Notes: generated by a model from the sequence alone, not told the origin. Shown: positions 45,570-57,779, numbered from the stretch's first letter. The stretch is 64,000 nt of DNA from Aaosphaeria pasadenensis (GCA_022813625.1 JAKLMB010000055.1:1-64000), one strand, 5' to 3'. Numbers and translations are program-made.

Positions 45570-45808
45570 ACTACAGGGAACCGTTTTATACAAGATAGCA
45601 TTAGACTGGCTAGTAACAGAATATAAACTAAAGTCTATCGAGATTTCTCATGTCTGTCCTTGATCTACCTGTGATTAGCTTTATATTTTATCTTCGCACT
45701 ATTACCAATAAAATGCTTAGCGTAGTTCAACTTCTGTATAAGTACCACCTAACTACCCACCTAATTACAGACATTCATCTTCCACTGTCCTTTATTCGCA
45801 TTGCAACC

Positions 45809-46294
45809 ATGGGACCTGCAGCACTGGATTTTGACCACGGGTTCTGGTGCGGTTCTGACATTTTAACTCTTACTGTTCACGTTGCTCCACGCGATGGCGA
45901 CATCACAAAGGAATCAATCAACGACCTCCCAATCAAGACGATCAAAATTGAAGCGAGACACATCCCCTTGGAGCTCCGTTGCACCTGCCTTGTTGGCAAA
46001 TATATTGATTACAATCATACATATACTGGCGCGCAGAAGAGTTGTACAAAGCACCACTATTTGATGGAGCAGAAAACGATCTTCAAGAAATGGAAATTTA
46101 ACAACAGAAAATGCGGGGGCAAAAACTATGGTATACTAGATATAAGGGAAGATCGTGACACACATGGGAAGTGTTTTACCTGGACGGAGAGTGTTATTGG
46201 GGTTCCCTGGAGGTGGTGGGATGTATCATGCTTGGATGTCAAAACAAAAGATGTAACTCAGGATCCAGCAAATGGCATGAAGCATACCTCTTAA
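45809..46294 (+). CDS. Hypothetical protein
   Basis: About 161 residues from MGPAALDFDHGFWCG. Four pairs of Cys (CTCLV, KSCTKHH, KCGGKN, GKCF) suggest disulphides or zinc, but there is no signal peptide. The segment ESVIGVPWRWWDVSC is Trp-rich. No family recognised. Confidence 0.45.
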   Translation: MGPAALDFDHGFWCGSDILTLTVHVAPRDGDITKESINDLPIKTIKIEARHIPLELRCTCLVGKYIDYNHTYTGAQKSCTKHHYLMEQKTIFKKWKFNNRKCGGKNYGILDIREDRDTHGKCFTWTESVIGVPWRWWDVSCLDVKTKDVTQDPANGMKHTS

Positions 46295-46340
46295 TATAAT
46301 TTGTTCATTGCATCGAATTCGACTACTGGACAAACGCTTG

Positions 46341-47180
46341 TCATATGCTGTCAAGAGGTGCTGACATGACGATCTCAAAGTATACAAATCTACCTGTATC
46401 TGTAGTGTCCCATTCTGGAAAGCACAGAAAGACACTTCTCCAAGACGGCAGTCTGAAAGGCATGAAATGTGCGCACGGTATTTCAGGAGACGAGTATACG
46501 GCCGGAGACACTGTATGTTTTACCTGCAGTGGAAACTCGTGTAAATTCACGTAGGACGTACGATATGTGTCCATGTCCATCTTAGTAGTTGCCAATGAGC
46601 CGAACCGTGCGGTCCAGGTTGAAACTCTGAGATGATCTCCATCGGGATTGAGCTGGTATCTTGAATAGGCCGGTGCAAGCAGCACGTTCTCGTGCTCGAG
46701 TAGAAATCCTACTGTGGGATTGATGTCGCGGCCTGCCAAACCAGGATAAAGGTCAATGACTCGGTACGGTCTTAACATCGATTCTAGTCTGCTTCCTGCC
46801 CAAACGATATGTTCATCGCCTCCCGTAGTACCCGTGTCGGCGCACATTACCATAATCACCAAGGTGCGGTTCTCCTCACAGTGCTTCGAGTGTGGATGAG
46901 TGAATCGCAGCGCCAACGCCTTCACGTCCTTGCCTACGAGCGTAAGCCTGATGCTAGACTTATTCAGCTCCTGAATACTGTTCATGTCCTTGAATATATC
47001 CAAAAACGGATTTCCGTATCTCCTCATGTCGCTGAGAGTAGGGTTATACTCGAACGCCCGCAGGAAATTGCGGTAGTCCTTAGGTATGAGGTTGGACATG
47101 ACTGAGTTATGCACTGGATAGATGTTTAGGAGTACATGTCTGATCGTGTACCCGGAAGGGAGTTTAGACTCGGCCAGCAT
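46341..47180 (-). CDS. F-box-like fungal protein
   Basis: About 279 residues from the ATG at 47180, with a TATA box (TATATATA) about 35 bp upstream. The N-terminus (RHVLLNIYPVHNSVMSNLI, then DYRNFLRAF) and the following IFKDMNSIQELNKSS, LTLVGKDVKAL match a common fungal family that begins with a degenerate F-box and continues with an alpha/beta region. Its function is unknown. A truncated relative of the N-terminus lies at 52182-52367. Confidence 0.55.
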   Translation of the reverse strand: MLAESKLPSGYTIRHVLLNIYPVHNSVMSNLIPKDYRNFLRAFEYNPTLSDMRRYGNPFLDIFKDMNSIQELNKSSIRLTLVGKDVKALALRFTHPHSKHCEENRTLVIMVMCADTGTTGGDEHIVWAGSRLESMLRPYRVIDLYPGLAGRDINPTVGFLLEHENVLLAPAYSRYQLNPDGDHLRVSTWTARFGSLATTKMDMDTYRTSYVNLHEFPLQVKHTVSPAVYSSPEIPCAHFMPFRLPSWRSVFLCFPEWDTTDTGRFVYFEIVMSAPLDSI

Positions 47181-47347
47181 AACTGCGCTGATGATTGCCA
47201 GCAACGGCAACGGAGCTATATATAACTCTTTGTTAAACCCCTGCTACATCGCAAGAATATTGATCTAACCTCGGCTTTCGGGGAAAAAGCACACGTTATC
47301 ACCACCAAGATCCTTAAGCAAATCAGGAAGCTACACCTAAAGAACAC

Positions 47348-48100
47348 CTAAAGAGGAGGAAGAAAGTCTTTCGACATACGTGTATTGGATGGTAGTTGCT
47401 TTATAACTTCAAGAGTTAATTCAACGCCAAGACAATGCCTGCTGTTGATGGCCTGGATGATAAAGTCTCGACCTGTTGTAACAACGTCCAAGAAATAGTC
47501 GTCGGGAATGTGCGTATTAGATGGTAGCTGCTTAACAACTTCAAGAGTCCATTTAGCCCCCAGAAAATGTCTGCTTTTGATGGCCTGGATGATGAAGTCT
47601 CGACCGATCCTGGCAATGTCTAAGAAATAGTCGTCGGGAATGTGTGTATTAGATGGTAGCTGCTTAACAACTTCAAGAGTCCATTTTGCGTCCAAAAAAT
47701 GTCTGCTTTTGATGGCCTGGATGATAAAGTCCCGACCTGTTGTAACAACGTCCAAGAAATAGTCGTCGGGAATGTGCGTATCAGATGGTAGCTGCTTAAC
47801 AACCTCAAGAGTCCATTTAGCGTCCAAAAGCTGGCTGCTCTCGATGGCCTGGATGACTTGCGCACGAATACGCTCGAGAAGTCTGTCGACTAGATACTCA
47901 GAATCATCCCATAATAATATGCACCGAATTGCATGATAAGCTTTGGAGAAGGATGTGCTCGTTTTAGCTTGCTTAACAAGGACATCTGCGCTAATCTGGA
48001 AAAATCTTTTGTTTGTCCGAGCGAAGTTCCAGATGTTTGGGACGTTTTGGACAATCTCAAAAATGATTTCATTAGGTAATGTCTCTAGACTGACATTCAT
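47348..48100 (-). CDS. F-box protein with 44-residue tandem repeats
   Basis: Intronless, 250 residues. An F-box (LETLPNEIIFEIVQNVPNI ... FFQISADV) at the start is followed by four tandem copies of a 44-residue unit (132 bp) containing WTLEVVKQLPS and THIPDDYFLD. The last copy is shortened and ends the protein. Copies differ by only a few bases, so the array is young. Each unit looks like a pair of helices, resembling a short solenoid that could bind a substrate. Confidence 0.75.
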   Translation of the reverse strand: MNVSLETLPNEIIFEIVQNVPNIWNFARTNKRFFQISADVLVKQAKTSTSFSKAYHAIRCILLWDDSEYLVDRLLERIRAQVIQAIESSQLLDAKWTLEVVKQLPSDTHIPDDYFLDVVTTGRDFIIQAIKSRHFLDAKWTLEVVKQLPSNTHIPDDYFLDIARIGRDFIIQAIKSRHFLGAKWTLEVVKQLPSNTHIPDDYFLDVVTTGRDFIIQAINSRHCLGVELTLEVIKQLPSNTRMSKDFLPPL

Positions 48101-49202
48101 CTTGAGGGGAGGTGGGATCTAGGGGAGGTAGATTCGGGGAGGTGGAGGTAGGGTAACATGTAACTTTTATAGCCCTTTCGCTACGGAGTTTAGAGAGCAC
48201 CTATAAACTTTTCTCGTCACGCCGTGGTTCTTGCTACGTAGTGAAGGACATCACTTAGGTGATCAATATATCGGCAGGTTTGGTAGTATTAGCGGGCACA
48301 CATCAGTCACCGTGGTGATAAGATATTTGAAAGATGTGATCATGATGTTGTATTCATTTACGGGACCTCTACGTGAAGACTTTTAAATTCAATCATGTAG
48401 TTCCTAGGAGAATTCCCGACTCTTGTATTCCCAATACCCTGTTCTCTTCGGATGTCTCACCGCCGGGATTCCTTGAATAACATGGTGGTTGAGACATGTC
48501 ATTGCCGTCGACATAAGATTTCCGAGAGCCAATACTGAAAAGTCTCCGAAGCTTTGCCCGTTTGGCTTGTAACATTGACTGTAAAGAATGAGAAGACCAA
48601 GGGTTGACAAAGATTATGATGCAGCACATTTTTGTGAATCGTAAACAGTTTGTTGGATTTATCTAGGGGCAATGGGGGGTTTAAATACACGACGACAGCC
48701 ACCCCGAGAATATGAATCAACACACCATACCCCACGCGGATCTAGTCCGAGTCATGCCCTCCCTATACGAAGCCCCAACAATTGATTGAACGACCTCAAG
48801 TGGATGGAGAAGGCTAGATGCTCCTTGAGTTACCATTGCTTTGCTCCAAAGAAATTAATGAGATATTATATTGTGGCCATTTTGCGCCCGTTGCGCGAGG
48901 GATGCAATCGTTACGTCAGCAGTCCTCGTGGCCGTCAAACCAAACTTACTGTACGGACTGAAACCTCTACCCATCGGCAGTTGGCAAGATCAAGACTATT
49001 GGCGAGTTTGTGGGTAGAAATTTCGGACTCTTCGATTGAATTTTTATAGCCAGATTTATGACTGCTAAAGGGAGATTACATCACATGGAGGTTTATTTTT
49101 GTCGTCCCTGGTTACACGTGACTATTATTAGCGGGGCTTCGTCACTTTTATAAGAGGGTTCACGCAACGTCGTCTCCTTACTTTCTACAACAATATCCGT
49201 AA
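48101..49202. other. Intergenic, possible small gene at 48393-48629 (-)
   Basis: A minus-strand frame (MLQAKRAKLRRLFSIGSRK, about 60 residues) ends at 48393 and could be a small gene, but nothing confirms it. No other gene is seen. Confidence 0.25.
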
Positions 49203-51229
49203 ATGTCTGAGTTACATTCCAGCCGAATTGAAGTGCCGACTCGTGTGTGCTTATTATGCCATACCTATACTAGGCCCGAGCAATACGTTTGCGCAGGTAG
49301 GGACGTCTTACTTCTCTGGCGCCATTACTGATAATAGCTCTAGTTGTAGGCACTGATGCTTTTAAAGGATACAGCCAGTCTTTCATTCTTCCGGACTTCT
49401 TTACACTACATGAGATAAAGCTGTTTATGGCGGCAAGAGGGTCATCTAGCACATTCTGCGCAAACTGCAATTGCCATTCATACTGCTGCTTCAAGTCGCC
49501 AGACGTTGCGTTCTTGTTCCATACTGAGTGCATCCATCTGCTTTGGCATGCTTCAAAAACCACCATGCGTGCCTTGTGGCATTTCGCTTATTACACACGT
49601 CCACGCTACCTGAACACCGAAGCCACAGGTGCAACTCAGCAATTGCGCAGCGTCACCAACTCAATCCAATCAGCACAGCTTGACCGCCTCCTATGCACGA
49701 CCCGTCTTCCCCGCACGACTTTACCGATCCTGCAGATACTGAAGAATTTGCAGACTTTACCAAACGAGATCATAGATATGATTCTGGATTTCGCAGGCCA
49801 GAGCCTGGTCATGTCTTTGGTAACAATTCTCCTGGAGACTCTGCCTGTCCTTCAACGTATTTCCAGTTCTGAGGAAGAGTCTGTCAAGCCAGTTTCTCTT
49901 AAGACCATCTACGTGAGCTATGTCACGATTCGCGGTCAAAATTACATATCAGAGCTTGATAATGAGTATCGCAAAGATATGATTCCTATTCCATTTCCCA
50001 CGGCTGCTAAACTCTTTACTCTCTCATTCGACGACATAGGCGTCCGCGGTCTCTGTTTCGTCACCCCAGAATATCGCCCAACCCCTGCCAAGGCACCATG
50101 GTACCAACACGAAGACATTACTCAAGGTCTAACAAAAGGACTACTAGCAACTATTAATGTAAGGCGCCACAGTAAACATTACTGCTTTAGCTAATTATCA
50201 AAAAGCCTATTATTGTCAGGAATGTCACCTCGAGGGTCCGAAAAGGCCCAATCTATGTTTGGGATCAACCCCAACAACCCCAAATACCTCTGCATCAATG
50301 GTATGGGTTACAAAAGCCGGCACACGAGCCAAACATACCTTTCTACATGAGATGTGTTGATTTTACGGGGAATCTTCAGGGTATACAAGTCTCCTGCTGC
50401 GACTTTACTAATATGAGCTTTCATGCGCATAGTATGTCAAACAGTCTCAGCAGACCGTTCCCTTGGGAAGTTGAACAATTGTATGGTGATAAGCTTGTCT
50501 GGATCTATTTTCCTATCTCTCCCAATGAGAAAATCTCTGGCATCTGGGTAATAGAGAATATTGCAGGTCAGGGATCAGTTGTAGTAAGAATCTCGTTATG
50601 TTCTTGAAGCAATCCTAGTAATCAGTTTCCAGATTTCCACGACCATGGGACGCTCGTGTTTTTTCAGCCAATACCTGGAACCAGAAATTCGTGTCCCGAA
50701 AACCCAACGCCTCAACCTAGACGGATATGTTAATTGCCTTTATTACAACAACTTTCGACGGAATTCAACCGAACGAGATTTGCACGTGGCCATTACTTGC
50801 GACAAAGACGATACAGTTAATTTTCCTGAACATCCACCTTGGCCAGCAGCATGTAGCTTTCCACGCATACCAGACTCTTTTTACGGGCGCGAATGGTTTC
50901 ACTCGCAGGCTACTTTGGAAGGCGTTCAGTCTATCGATATTTGCAAAGACAGATCGACAAAGTATTGCTTGGGTATCTTGCTGCACTATAATGACGGTAC
51001 ACGGGAAGTATTGGGACAGTGGCGCATCGATCATGTTATCGAAACCAAGGGAGACATTGTAGATATGCTTTACGTGGACCAGAGTAGATGGGGGCCATGT
51101 ATATACGACATTTGTGTCGAATCGCCAGAAGACTCTTCAGGTTGGACAGCAATTCAAATACATGGACAGATGGTATGGTGGTTTTGCAATGGGGGTAGCA
51201 TCATAGTTAGCGAGAGGGGAACATTTTGA
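49203..51229 (+). CDS. Multi-exon F-box-like fungal protein
   Basis: A short first exon (MSELHSSRIEVPTRV) has a CLLC pair. The second carries CANCNCHSYCC and then an F-box-like helix (NLQTLPNEIIDMILDFAGQ). Introns GTAAGG...GTCAG (near 50160) and GTAAGA...TCCAG (near 50587) join exons with VWDQPQQPQIPLHQWYG and, in the last exon, RSCFFSQYLEPEIRVPKTQ and STKYCLGILLHYNDGTREV then LGQWR. The last motif recurs in a large family of ascomycete F-box-linked proteins. About 560 residues. The first splice was not fully resolved. Confidence 0.6.
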
Positions 51230-51453
51230 TATTTGCTGGTGTAGATTCTCCCTTTGTCTAGTCAACGGACATCATCATATACTTCCAGTGATACTAGTGC
51301 GGTATTTTGTATAAGAGAACGGCTGACGACCAGCATGGATGATTCGTTCTTGAAATAGACGCTAGATCATGGAAGTTGTCGATATGCGTCTAAGGCAAAT
51401 AATGCCTCGACTTAGAACTAGAAGTTTCCTTATACTAATTACTATAGGGGCGT

Positions 51454-52050
51454 CTAGGACCTACTGTGATCCTCACCCATCCTTCTCTTGTTCTGCTCAC
51501 GGGAAATATCATCGCCGTTTTCCTTTCGCTTCAAGCCTTGCTTACCAGCAAATCTTGACCTCTCGGGACTATCAACTTGACCATCTAGGTAACGAGCCCG
51601 ACTCGTGATGTCATTTTTGCTCCTTAGCTTCTCCTTGAGATCAGTCGTTTCCGCTTTGAGCGTGGCCGAATTCTCCTCGAGTTTGATCACTCTCTCCTCA
51701 AAATCGGTCACTTTGTTGAGGATGTCGAGTTTGGTCACCTCGGCCTTGAGCTCGATTGGTTGCTCGAGTTTGGTCACCTCGGCCTTGAGGTCGGTCACTT
51801 TGTTGAGGATCTTTTTGATGTCGAGTTTGGTCACCTCGGCCTTGAGCTCGGTTGGTTGCTCGAGTTTGGTCACCTCAGCCTTGAGCTCGGTTGGTTGCTC
51901 GAGTTTGGTCACCTCGGCCTTGAGCTCGGTTGGTTGCTCGAGTTTGGTCACTTTCTCCATGAGTTCAGTTCCTTCTCCCCGGACTTCAGCCTCGCCTGGT
52001 TGGAACTTTGTGGGCTCTGAGTTGATCAGCCTCGAGAGACCAGAAGTCAA
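51454..52050 (-). CDS. Coiled-coil repeat protein
   Basis: Open frame of 198 residues; the first in-frame ATG is at 51960, so the true start may be there or in an unseen exon. The centre holds 13-residue repeats (TELKAEVTKLEQP) forming a coiled coil. The C-terminus is basic (GKQGLKRKENGDD, NKRRMGEDHS). A decayed copy lies at 63268-63592 on the other strand, ending KQGLKRKEHDETT and KRRRMGE. Function unknown. Confidence 0.6.
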   Translation of the reverse strand: MTSGLSRLINSEPTKFQPGEAEVRGEGTELMEKVTKLEQPTELKAEVTKLEQPTELKAEVTKLEQPTELKAEVTKLDIKKILNKVTDLKAEVTKLEQPIELKAEVTKLDILNKVTDFEERVIKLEENSATLKAETTDLKEKLRSKNDITSRARYLDGQVDSPERSRFAGKQGLKRKENGDDISREQNKRRMGEDHSRS

Positions 52051-52882
52051 GCTCTAAACGTACCTAAAGAACGGGCTTGAGTTGGTAGACTGTCTTTGGC
52101 TACCGCTACTGCTATGTGATCCTACGAACAGTTAGCACGCAAGTATCTTTTTCATCTGTGTTGTCATTAAAGTTTCAGCACTCAATTCTGTAGGAAATAA
52201 CATGCCTTGTATAGGTTCAAGTCTTCAACTGTTTCTTGCGACATGGCGTGGTGCATTGGGTAGATAACCGCGCGAATGATCGAGGAACAGAGTTGGACTC
52301 TAAAGTAAGTGGTTGTAGCCGCAGCTTTATAGTTCGTGGGCGCCACGGAATGGGCTGCACAAGGCATACGTCATCTCCCTGGCCCTAAAAGATCACGGAA
52401 ATGCGTTGTGCCACGAACGCCCGAGATATTCGAAATGCCTGACTACCGAGGTGCTGGAGTTGGTCGATAGTCGCTGCCGACAGAAGACATCTCATCATAA
52501 AGAAGACGCAACGCATCTTCCCCTGCAAGTTGCACGATACCTCATCTGGTGCATTAATCGGGTCGTACCGGCAGAAATCGTGTTCAGGGGAGATCCTACG
52601 ATGGGACGCCCAAGTCACAAATCATATAAACAAGGTACTTAATCATCGGTAGGGCCACGAGGTGTAAATGGTACAGGAGTGATCATGGTCTTGGCATTTC
52701 GGCGAAAGGTATTGGTCTCACTTCCGAGGCACATCAGATTAACAAACAAGACGTCACATCTTCACCGCACTCGTCAAGATTGGTAGGAGTTAATGTGTCA
52801 TAATTGAAAAATCCAGCCTTTACACTGGCTCTTGATTCCGTCCGCCATCTTATACAACGTACCTTTCTCTCGCCATTTGAGC
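52051..52882. other. Intergenic with a truncated F-box-like N-terminus
   Basis: On the minus strand 52182-52367, IIRAVIYPMHHAMSQETVEDL resembles the start of the protein at 46341 (VLLNIYPVHNSVMSNLI), with a TATA-like ACTATAAAG upstream, but the frame ends after 61 residues. It is probably a broken copy. Nothing else is recognised here. Confidence 0.35.
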
Positions 52883-54691
52883 TTATTGACCGTTAAACCC
52901 TAGATTCTCCCTCTGAGGTATCTGGTGCGTGGACGTTTGGGGGATAGCATAATTGGCGGCGGGCCATTCAAGTATCATGGAATTTTGATCGTATGGCTGG
53001 AGCGACTGCAGATCGTTCATGTCTGGATGTGGGAGTGGTATCGGAAGTTCATAAAATGGCTGGCTGACGGGAATCTTGGGATTCTGGAAGGTGGACTGGG
53101 GGGGTGGTATCGGAAGTTCATAAAATGGCTGGCTGACGGGAATCTCGGGATTCTGGAAGGTGGACTGGGGGGGTGGCACCGGAAGTTCATAAAATGGCTG
53201 GCTGATGGGAATCTCGGGATTCTGGAAGGTGGAAGTGGGGGTAATCGTGGCTGGATAGGCTGTGACTGTGGTTGAGAGAGCAAGACCTGCTACTTGTTGC
53301 TGTGCGAGGGGTAGCAGCGCCGTTGAATGCCTTTGGGTGGGGCTTTCAGAATCCCCATTCACACGAGATTGGGGAATACTCGCCATACGCAATAGTCGGC
53401 GACTTTGCATTAATGCTGAATTACGCTGAGATAGACGCCTCTTCTCTCTATACGTAGGTTGAAGTGGCGGAATCAACGTCCACGTATGTGCTTTGCCGCG
53501 TAGAGAGTTGGGATCTTCGTTAACCTTGTCGTCGTAGAGGTTGTAGGTGGCGACGTGGTTTTGGTGGGACTGTGCTGCATCTAACAAGTCTGATAATATA
53601 GCCAGTGCTCGAGTCTCTTCTGCAGGAGGAAGGTAATCCGGACGAATAGCGTTGACAATGTAATCAGCAGCCATCTTTAGTCTCTGAATCCAGTCAACAA
53701 GCCGCTCACCAGTATCGGGGTTGGTGAAACGGTGTTGTAGAATTATGCAAGTGCCCAGCTTTGTCGCATCTGTATTCGGGGGGAGGGAGAGAGTCAGCAT
53801 ACATAGCATAAGATTGAGATTAGAAGGGCCTTACGATCTGTGACCATGTGGGCAGGATCCTGATAGTAAACATCTTCTGGCCACCAGGGTGGGCAATGAT
53901 TCTCCTGGAGATCGCGAGGATATTTCTTCCCCTTTGAGTATTTTCCATATTTTGTCCGCTTTGGGTTGACAATAGCAATCCAATGACCTAGAAGTGATCG
54001 AAGAAATCTTTGGGGGAGCTCGGCTAAGCGTGTCTTATAGAAGGATTGCAAAGCATGAACATCAGCAATGTAGAAGGTTGAGGTAGGATTATCAAGATCT
54101 GCTGTCGATTGAGAGCGCTTGACTGCCTGCTTGCATTGCCCTCCGTTAGAAGGCTCCTGAACTTCTAAGGGAGCGTGAAGAGCAGGTCTAAGCACTGAGT
54201 CTAGATTGTTAGCAGAGCGACTACTCAAGCATGTGAATGTACCTACACCCAACATCTTGTGCTAATGATTTGACACCCGTGTCAGGCAAGGACTTGTCTT
54301 GCTCGCTGACAGAACTAGCAATGTCCAAATGCCCTACACAGTTTAGACACTTTACAACGTGCTCGCCGTCCACATCAACGACGTAGCCAACAGTAATAAA
54401 CTCGGCCTCATAGTCATCTCTGTGTGGACAAGGGCTAGATTCGATAAGCTCCTGTAGAAAATTACAAGATTAGCACAGGAACATGAGACGTAAGAAGCTG
54501 TTAAACAAGCCAGGAGTAAGATTTCAAAAGCTGATGGAGGAGGAACAAGACCCACTAACTTGTTTATCTATCTCTTCTTTGGCTAAAACAAAAGGATTTG
54601 CCCCGCAAATTCGATTTGCACCGCAGCCCTTACGACTTCTGAGTTGGTCATGGTGGTCAGGTCCTTGAGCTCCTTTGGGCGGCCGCGTCAT
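52883..54691 (-). CDS. DUF2841-like protein with C-terminal repeats
   Basis: Four exons. Exon 1 starts MTRPPKGAQGPDHHDQLRS at 54691 and ends KEEIDKQ; introns are GTTAGT...CTACAG, GTAGGT...CTCAG and GTAAGG...TACAG. The core (STADLDNPTSTFYIADVHAL, FYKTRLAELPQRFLRSLL, PPWWPEDVYYQDPAHM) fits a subtelomeric ascomycete family I place tentatively in DUF2841. The tail has three copies of a 23-residue repeat (TFQNPEIPxSQPFYELPxP). About 540 residues. Function unknown; relatives sit in accessory, often telomere-linked, gene clusters. Confidence 0.65.
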
Positions 54692-55986
54692 TTTGCTTGC
54701 TTGCTCGGCTCAATCAAGGTGAGAGAAAAGACCGTTGAGCCTCCTCTTATATAGATAGATCCGTTGTAAAATCGATATCAGATCAATGGGTAGTTAGCCG
54801 GGGATGTTTTGTTTGCGGTGGGATTGGGACATCGACTGATATAGATAGGATGACGGGAGGGCAATGGCTCCTTTTAAGGCTACCAGTGCCTTGTCATGCA
54901 TTCACCTGAGTTGCCAGGCATCTGTACCATTCACCAACTGACGGAGAATCGAAGCCGCTTCCCCGTTCTCCACACTATGGCTAATTGCCGCTTGTGTGTA
55001 TCGCTTGCAGGATGAATCCTTCAACAAGATCTGGTCAGTTCTCTCGTATCTGCAATACAAGAAAAACGGGGAGAAGTGGATGCGCCTGATGCAAGAAGAG
55101 ACGAGGATACTCCCTAGGCAGGTGTACTGCATACGTAATGCTTAAGAGTGTACATGCACCTATTTCCACACGGGCTGTAAGCTGTCGTGGTCGAGGGAAT
55201 TGATGCGGTTGAGGATGGTGGCGGAGCTAAGGAAGTTGGTGCGATCGAGCAAGGGTTGTTGGAGCAGCTAAGGAAGTTGGTGCAATCGAGCAAGGGTTGT
55301 TGGAGCAGCTTAACTCTATTACAGGGGTTTATGCGGTTTCCCTTTATATTTGTTTTTGATGGCAAATGTCTCCATACGGGGAATGGAGTGGATATGCTCG
55401 TCTTAATCCTGATAGGTTATCATGTAACCCCTCCCACCTTGTCTGGGTACTAGCTTTAGTCTAGACGTACGCCACCAGCCTCAGCTACTAACCTCAGCAA
55501 TGCTTACGTTATTCCATTTTCCATCGCGCAAGAAACAATAATGTAAGCGTATCAAGTACACTTGTACATTTACGATGTTTCTATTATCTACGAATAGCAA
55601 TAGTTAGTTGATTATCTTGCGCTCCTTTCTAAGCTTCTAATAGAGAAAACAGCCTTGTGTTATTTCCACGACCACCGGTCTTTGAAATGGCTGCAATCTT
55701 TTAGCCTTGGCAATGTCTCGAATGTATCACTCCTGTCGATCCGAAGAAAAGTACAAATCGAAGCTGAGATCGTGGATCTCGGGGAAGCGGGAGCCGGCGG
55801 GCAAGCCCAAATCGGTCATGGCTGCAACCACGACTACTATCCTGGCCTCTAGCACGCGCCTGCAGGCACAGTTGGTGCACCCAGATGGCTGGACTTGCGT
55901 AATTGTCAGATGTCTTTAGTTTGTCAGACATCTTTAGTGGTTATAGAGCACTGTCCCATGAGTTAAATAGCGCTATAGGGACGGCA
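54692..55986. other. Intergenic, possible exon and short duplication
   Basis: A minus-strand stretch 54902-55050 (YERTDQILLKDSSCKRYTQ) follows a TTGCAG acceptor and reads as a last exon, but its upstream exon is unclear. A tandem duplication of about 40 bp (GGAAGTTGGTGC.ATCGAGCAAGGGTTGTTGGAGCAGCT) occupies 55226-55310. Confidence 0.35.
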
Positions 55987-57008
55987 ATGATGGACGACAG
56001 CTTTTGGAGCCTGCTGACTATGTCGTCCTGGTCGCTGACGGGTTGGGTTTTCCTCCTCATATACTTTGTGGCACACACATGGCTGGCTGCAAGATTGTGG
56101 CGGAGAACGTCTCGGTCCGCTGGATTGCTTCGCTGTCTCGAGCCGACATTCCTGCTGCTTGCTCTCGGGGTCGCCACTGCTGGGTTATCGCTGAACATCC
56201 TTAATAAGGAATTATCTCAAATATCCACCGCATGCCGAATCGTAGAATTACACTTATATGTACGGCCAAAAACAACCTGACGAATGCAAATCTGACAGGC
56301 GGCAGTTCACTTATGAGACACTGAACTTCCAGGCAGTCCAAAGCGCTACTGCTCGCACTGCTTACTATCATGCGGCGTACTTGTTCGGTGTCATAATCTT
56401 GGCTTTCATCACTCAAATGTCGTTTGAGATGATAGCGTAAGTCATGTTGTCCTTTGGTGCGTTGTATACTGAACTGTCTTCAGCACCTCCGCTATCTTAA
56501 GACATCCATGCTCCTGTCAGATTAGCTACGTTTCAGTAAATACATTCTGCTGCGTGCTACTCGTTGCTCTACGAGGAACAATCATGATAAAGGACATTGA
56601 ACGAAGAAAGGCAGCTGGTTGTGACAAGACCAAGCTATCAAGTTTCTCATGGGGGAAATACCTGTTGCGTCCGGATGTTATACTCAGGCCGATACTCTAT
56701 GCTCTACTTGCTGTTTACCAGGGGATTTCTCGCTGCAGATTATGGGAAAACACTGAAATAGTATGATTGCGTCAACCAAGCGCGGAGCAAGCTGACTTAC
56801 CTGCTAGATATTTACAATGGTTCTTTGCCTGGACTGCATCTTCAGGCAGTGGCCGTGGCGAAAAGCTTGTCAGAGCATACTCGATTTCATGCCAGCATCA
56901 CCTTCAGATGACCCTGTTGTAGTCGACCCCCAGGCAATTCTCGCACCCGACAATCAAAACGTGCCCTCGCAAGACGGGGGAGATAAGGGGCTTTTGGGCA
57001 TGCCTTAG
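55987..57008 (+). CDS. Polytopic membrane protein (7TM-like)
   Basis: Four exons starting MMDDSFWSLLTMSSWSL. Introns: GTAGAA...TGACAG after residue about 85, GTAAGT...CTTCAG after FEMIA (phase 2), and GTATGA...GCTAG after ENTEI. About 270 residues with six or seven hydrophobic segments (WVFLLIYFVAHTWLAARLW, FLLLALGVATAGL, YLFGVIILAFITQ, VNTFCCVLLVAL, ILRPILYALLAVY, FTMVLCLDCIF) and a short acidic tail. It resembles the fungal rhodopsin-like/7TM integral membrane families, but no ligand motif is seen. Confidence 0.6.
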
Positions 57009-57473
57009 TAATATATGTATCTTGTTGTATATCTTTACGATTAGAAGCGATTCAGAGAGAAGAATAGATTAGCTGATATTGTGCTGTATTTTCCTTGCAA
57101 CTTTGGCCGTTGTCCTATGGTATCCTCCTCCTTTTTGTGCGTGGCCATCAAAACGAAGCATTGCTACCATTTCCGGGTTATCGCATTGAACTTGAGAGAA
57201 GCTTCGAAATATTCTTATGTCCTTGTACTGCCTGGAGCAACCAGCTCCCGCGCCTGCCGCACATATCAGCGCATCCTTGCAATGGATTTGGGTGGCGTGA
57301 TTGGTGCGTTTAAGAGTGGCCCACGCGGGCCACATTGGGTCCTGATTTTCCATCGGCATGAACGGGACATGTCCTCCAGCATACCCCGCTTATGCCAGAA
57401 TTTCACCAACACATTCCTCAGCATGGAGGTACTCATCAGCGATAAGGCTTCCGATGTAAGGAAGCTTGCATGT

Positions 57474-57779
57474 ATGAACAACCAACAGTGGGCTCGTTTT
57501 GCTGTGAGTACACTCCGTTACACGCAAGGTGTGCCTAACCAACAGTAGAAAATTGCGCACGAGGAAGGCCAGAATTTGTGTGACCGTTATGGAAAACAAG
57601 TGTCTTGGCCAGATTTACCCTACAACGAAAGTGATAAGATATTTACCGATATCAATGTAAGATTGGAGAGGGAAGGTATTCCTACAATATCACGGAGCGT
57701 CCTTCGGTGGCGCATGAGGACTACCCTAAGAAAGATACGTATGTATGTGCATCTCACCTGCAAGCCTCTTCTAAAATAG
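57474..57779 (+). CDS. Small hypothetical protein
   Basis: From MNNQQWARFA a phase-0 intron (GTGAGT...AGTAG) leads to KIAHEEGQNLCDRYGKQVSW and then ISRSVLRWRMRTTLRKI. The WARxA...SW...V.RWRM pattern recurs in small fungal proteins of unknown function. A further intron (GTATGT...AATAG) may add a short tail past 57779. The start could be earlier, because the frame is open to 57081. Confidence 0.45.

Noticed and set aside
51605..52057. Plus-strand frames with LEFGHLGLELGWL-type repeats
   Set aside because: They mirror the coiled-coil repeats of the minus-strand gene and have no start context or family.
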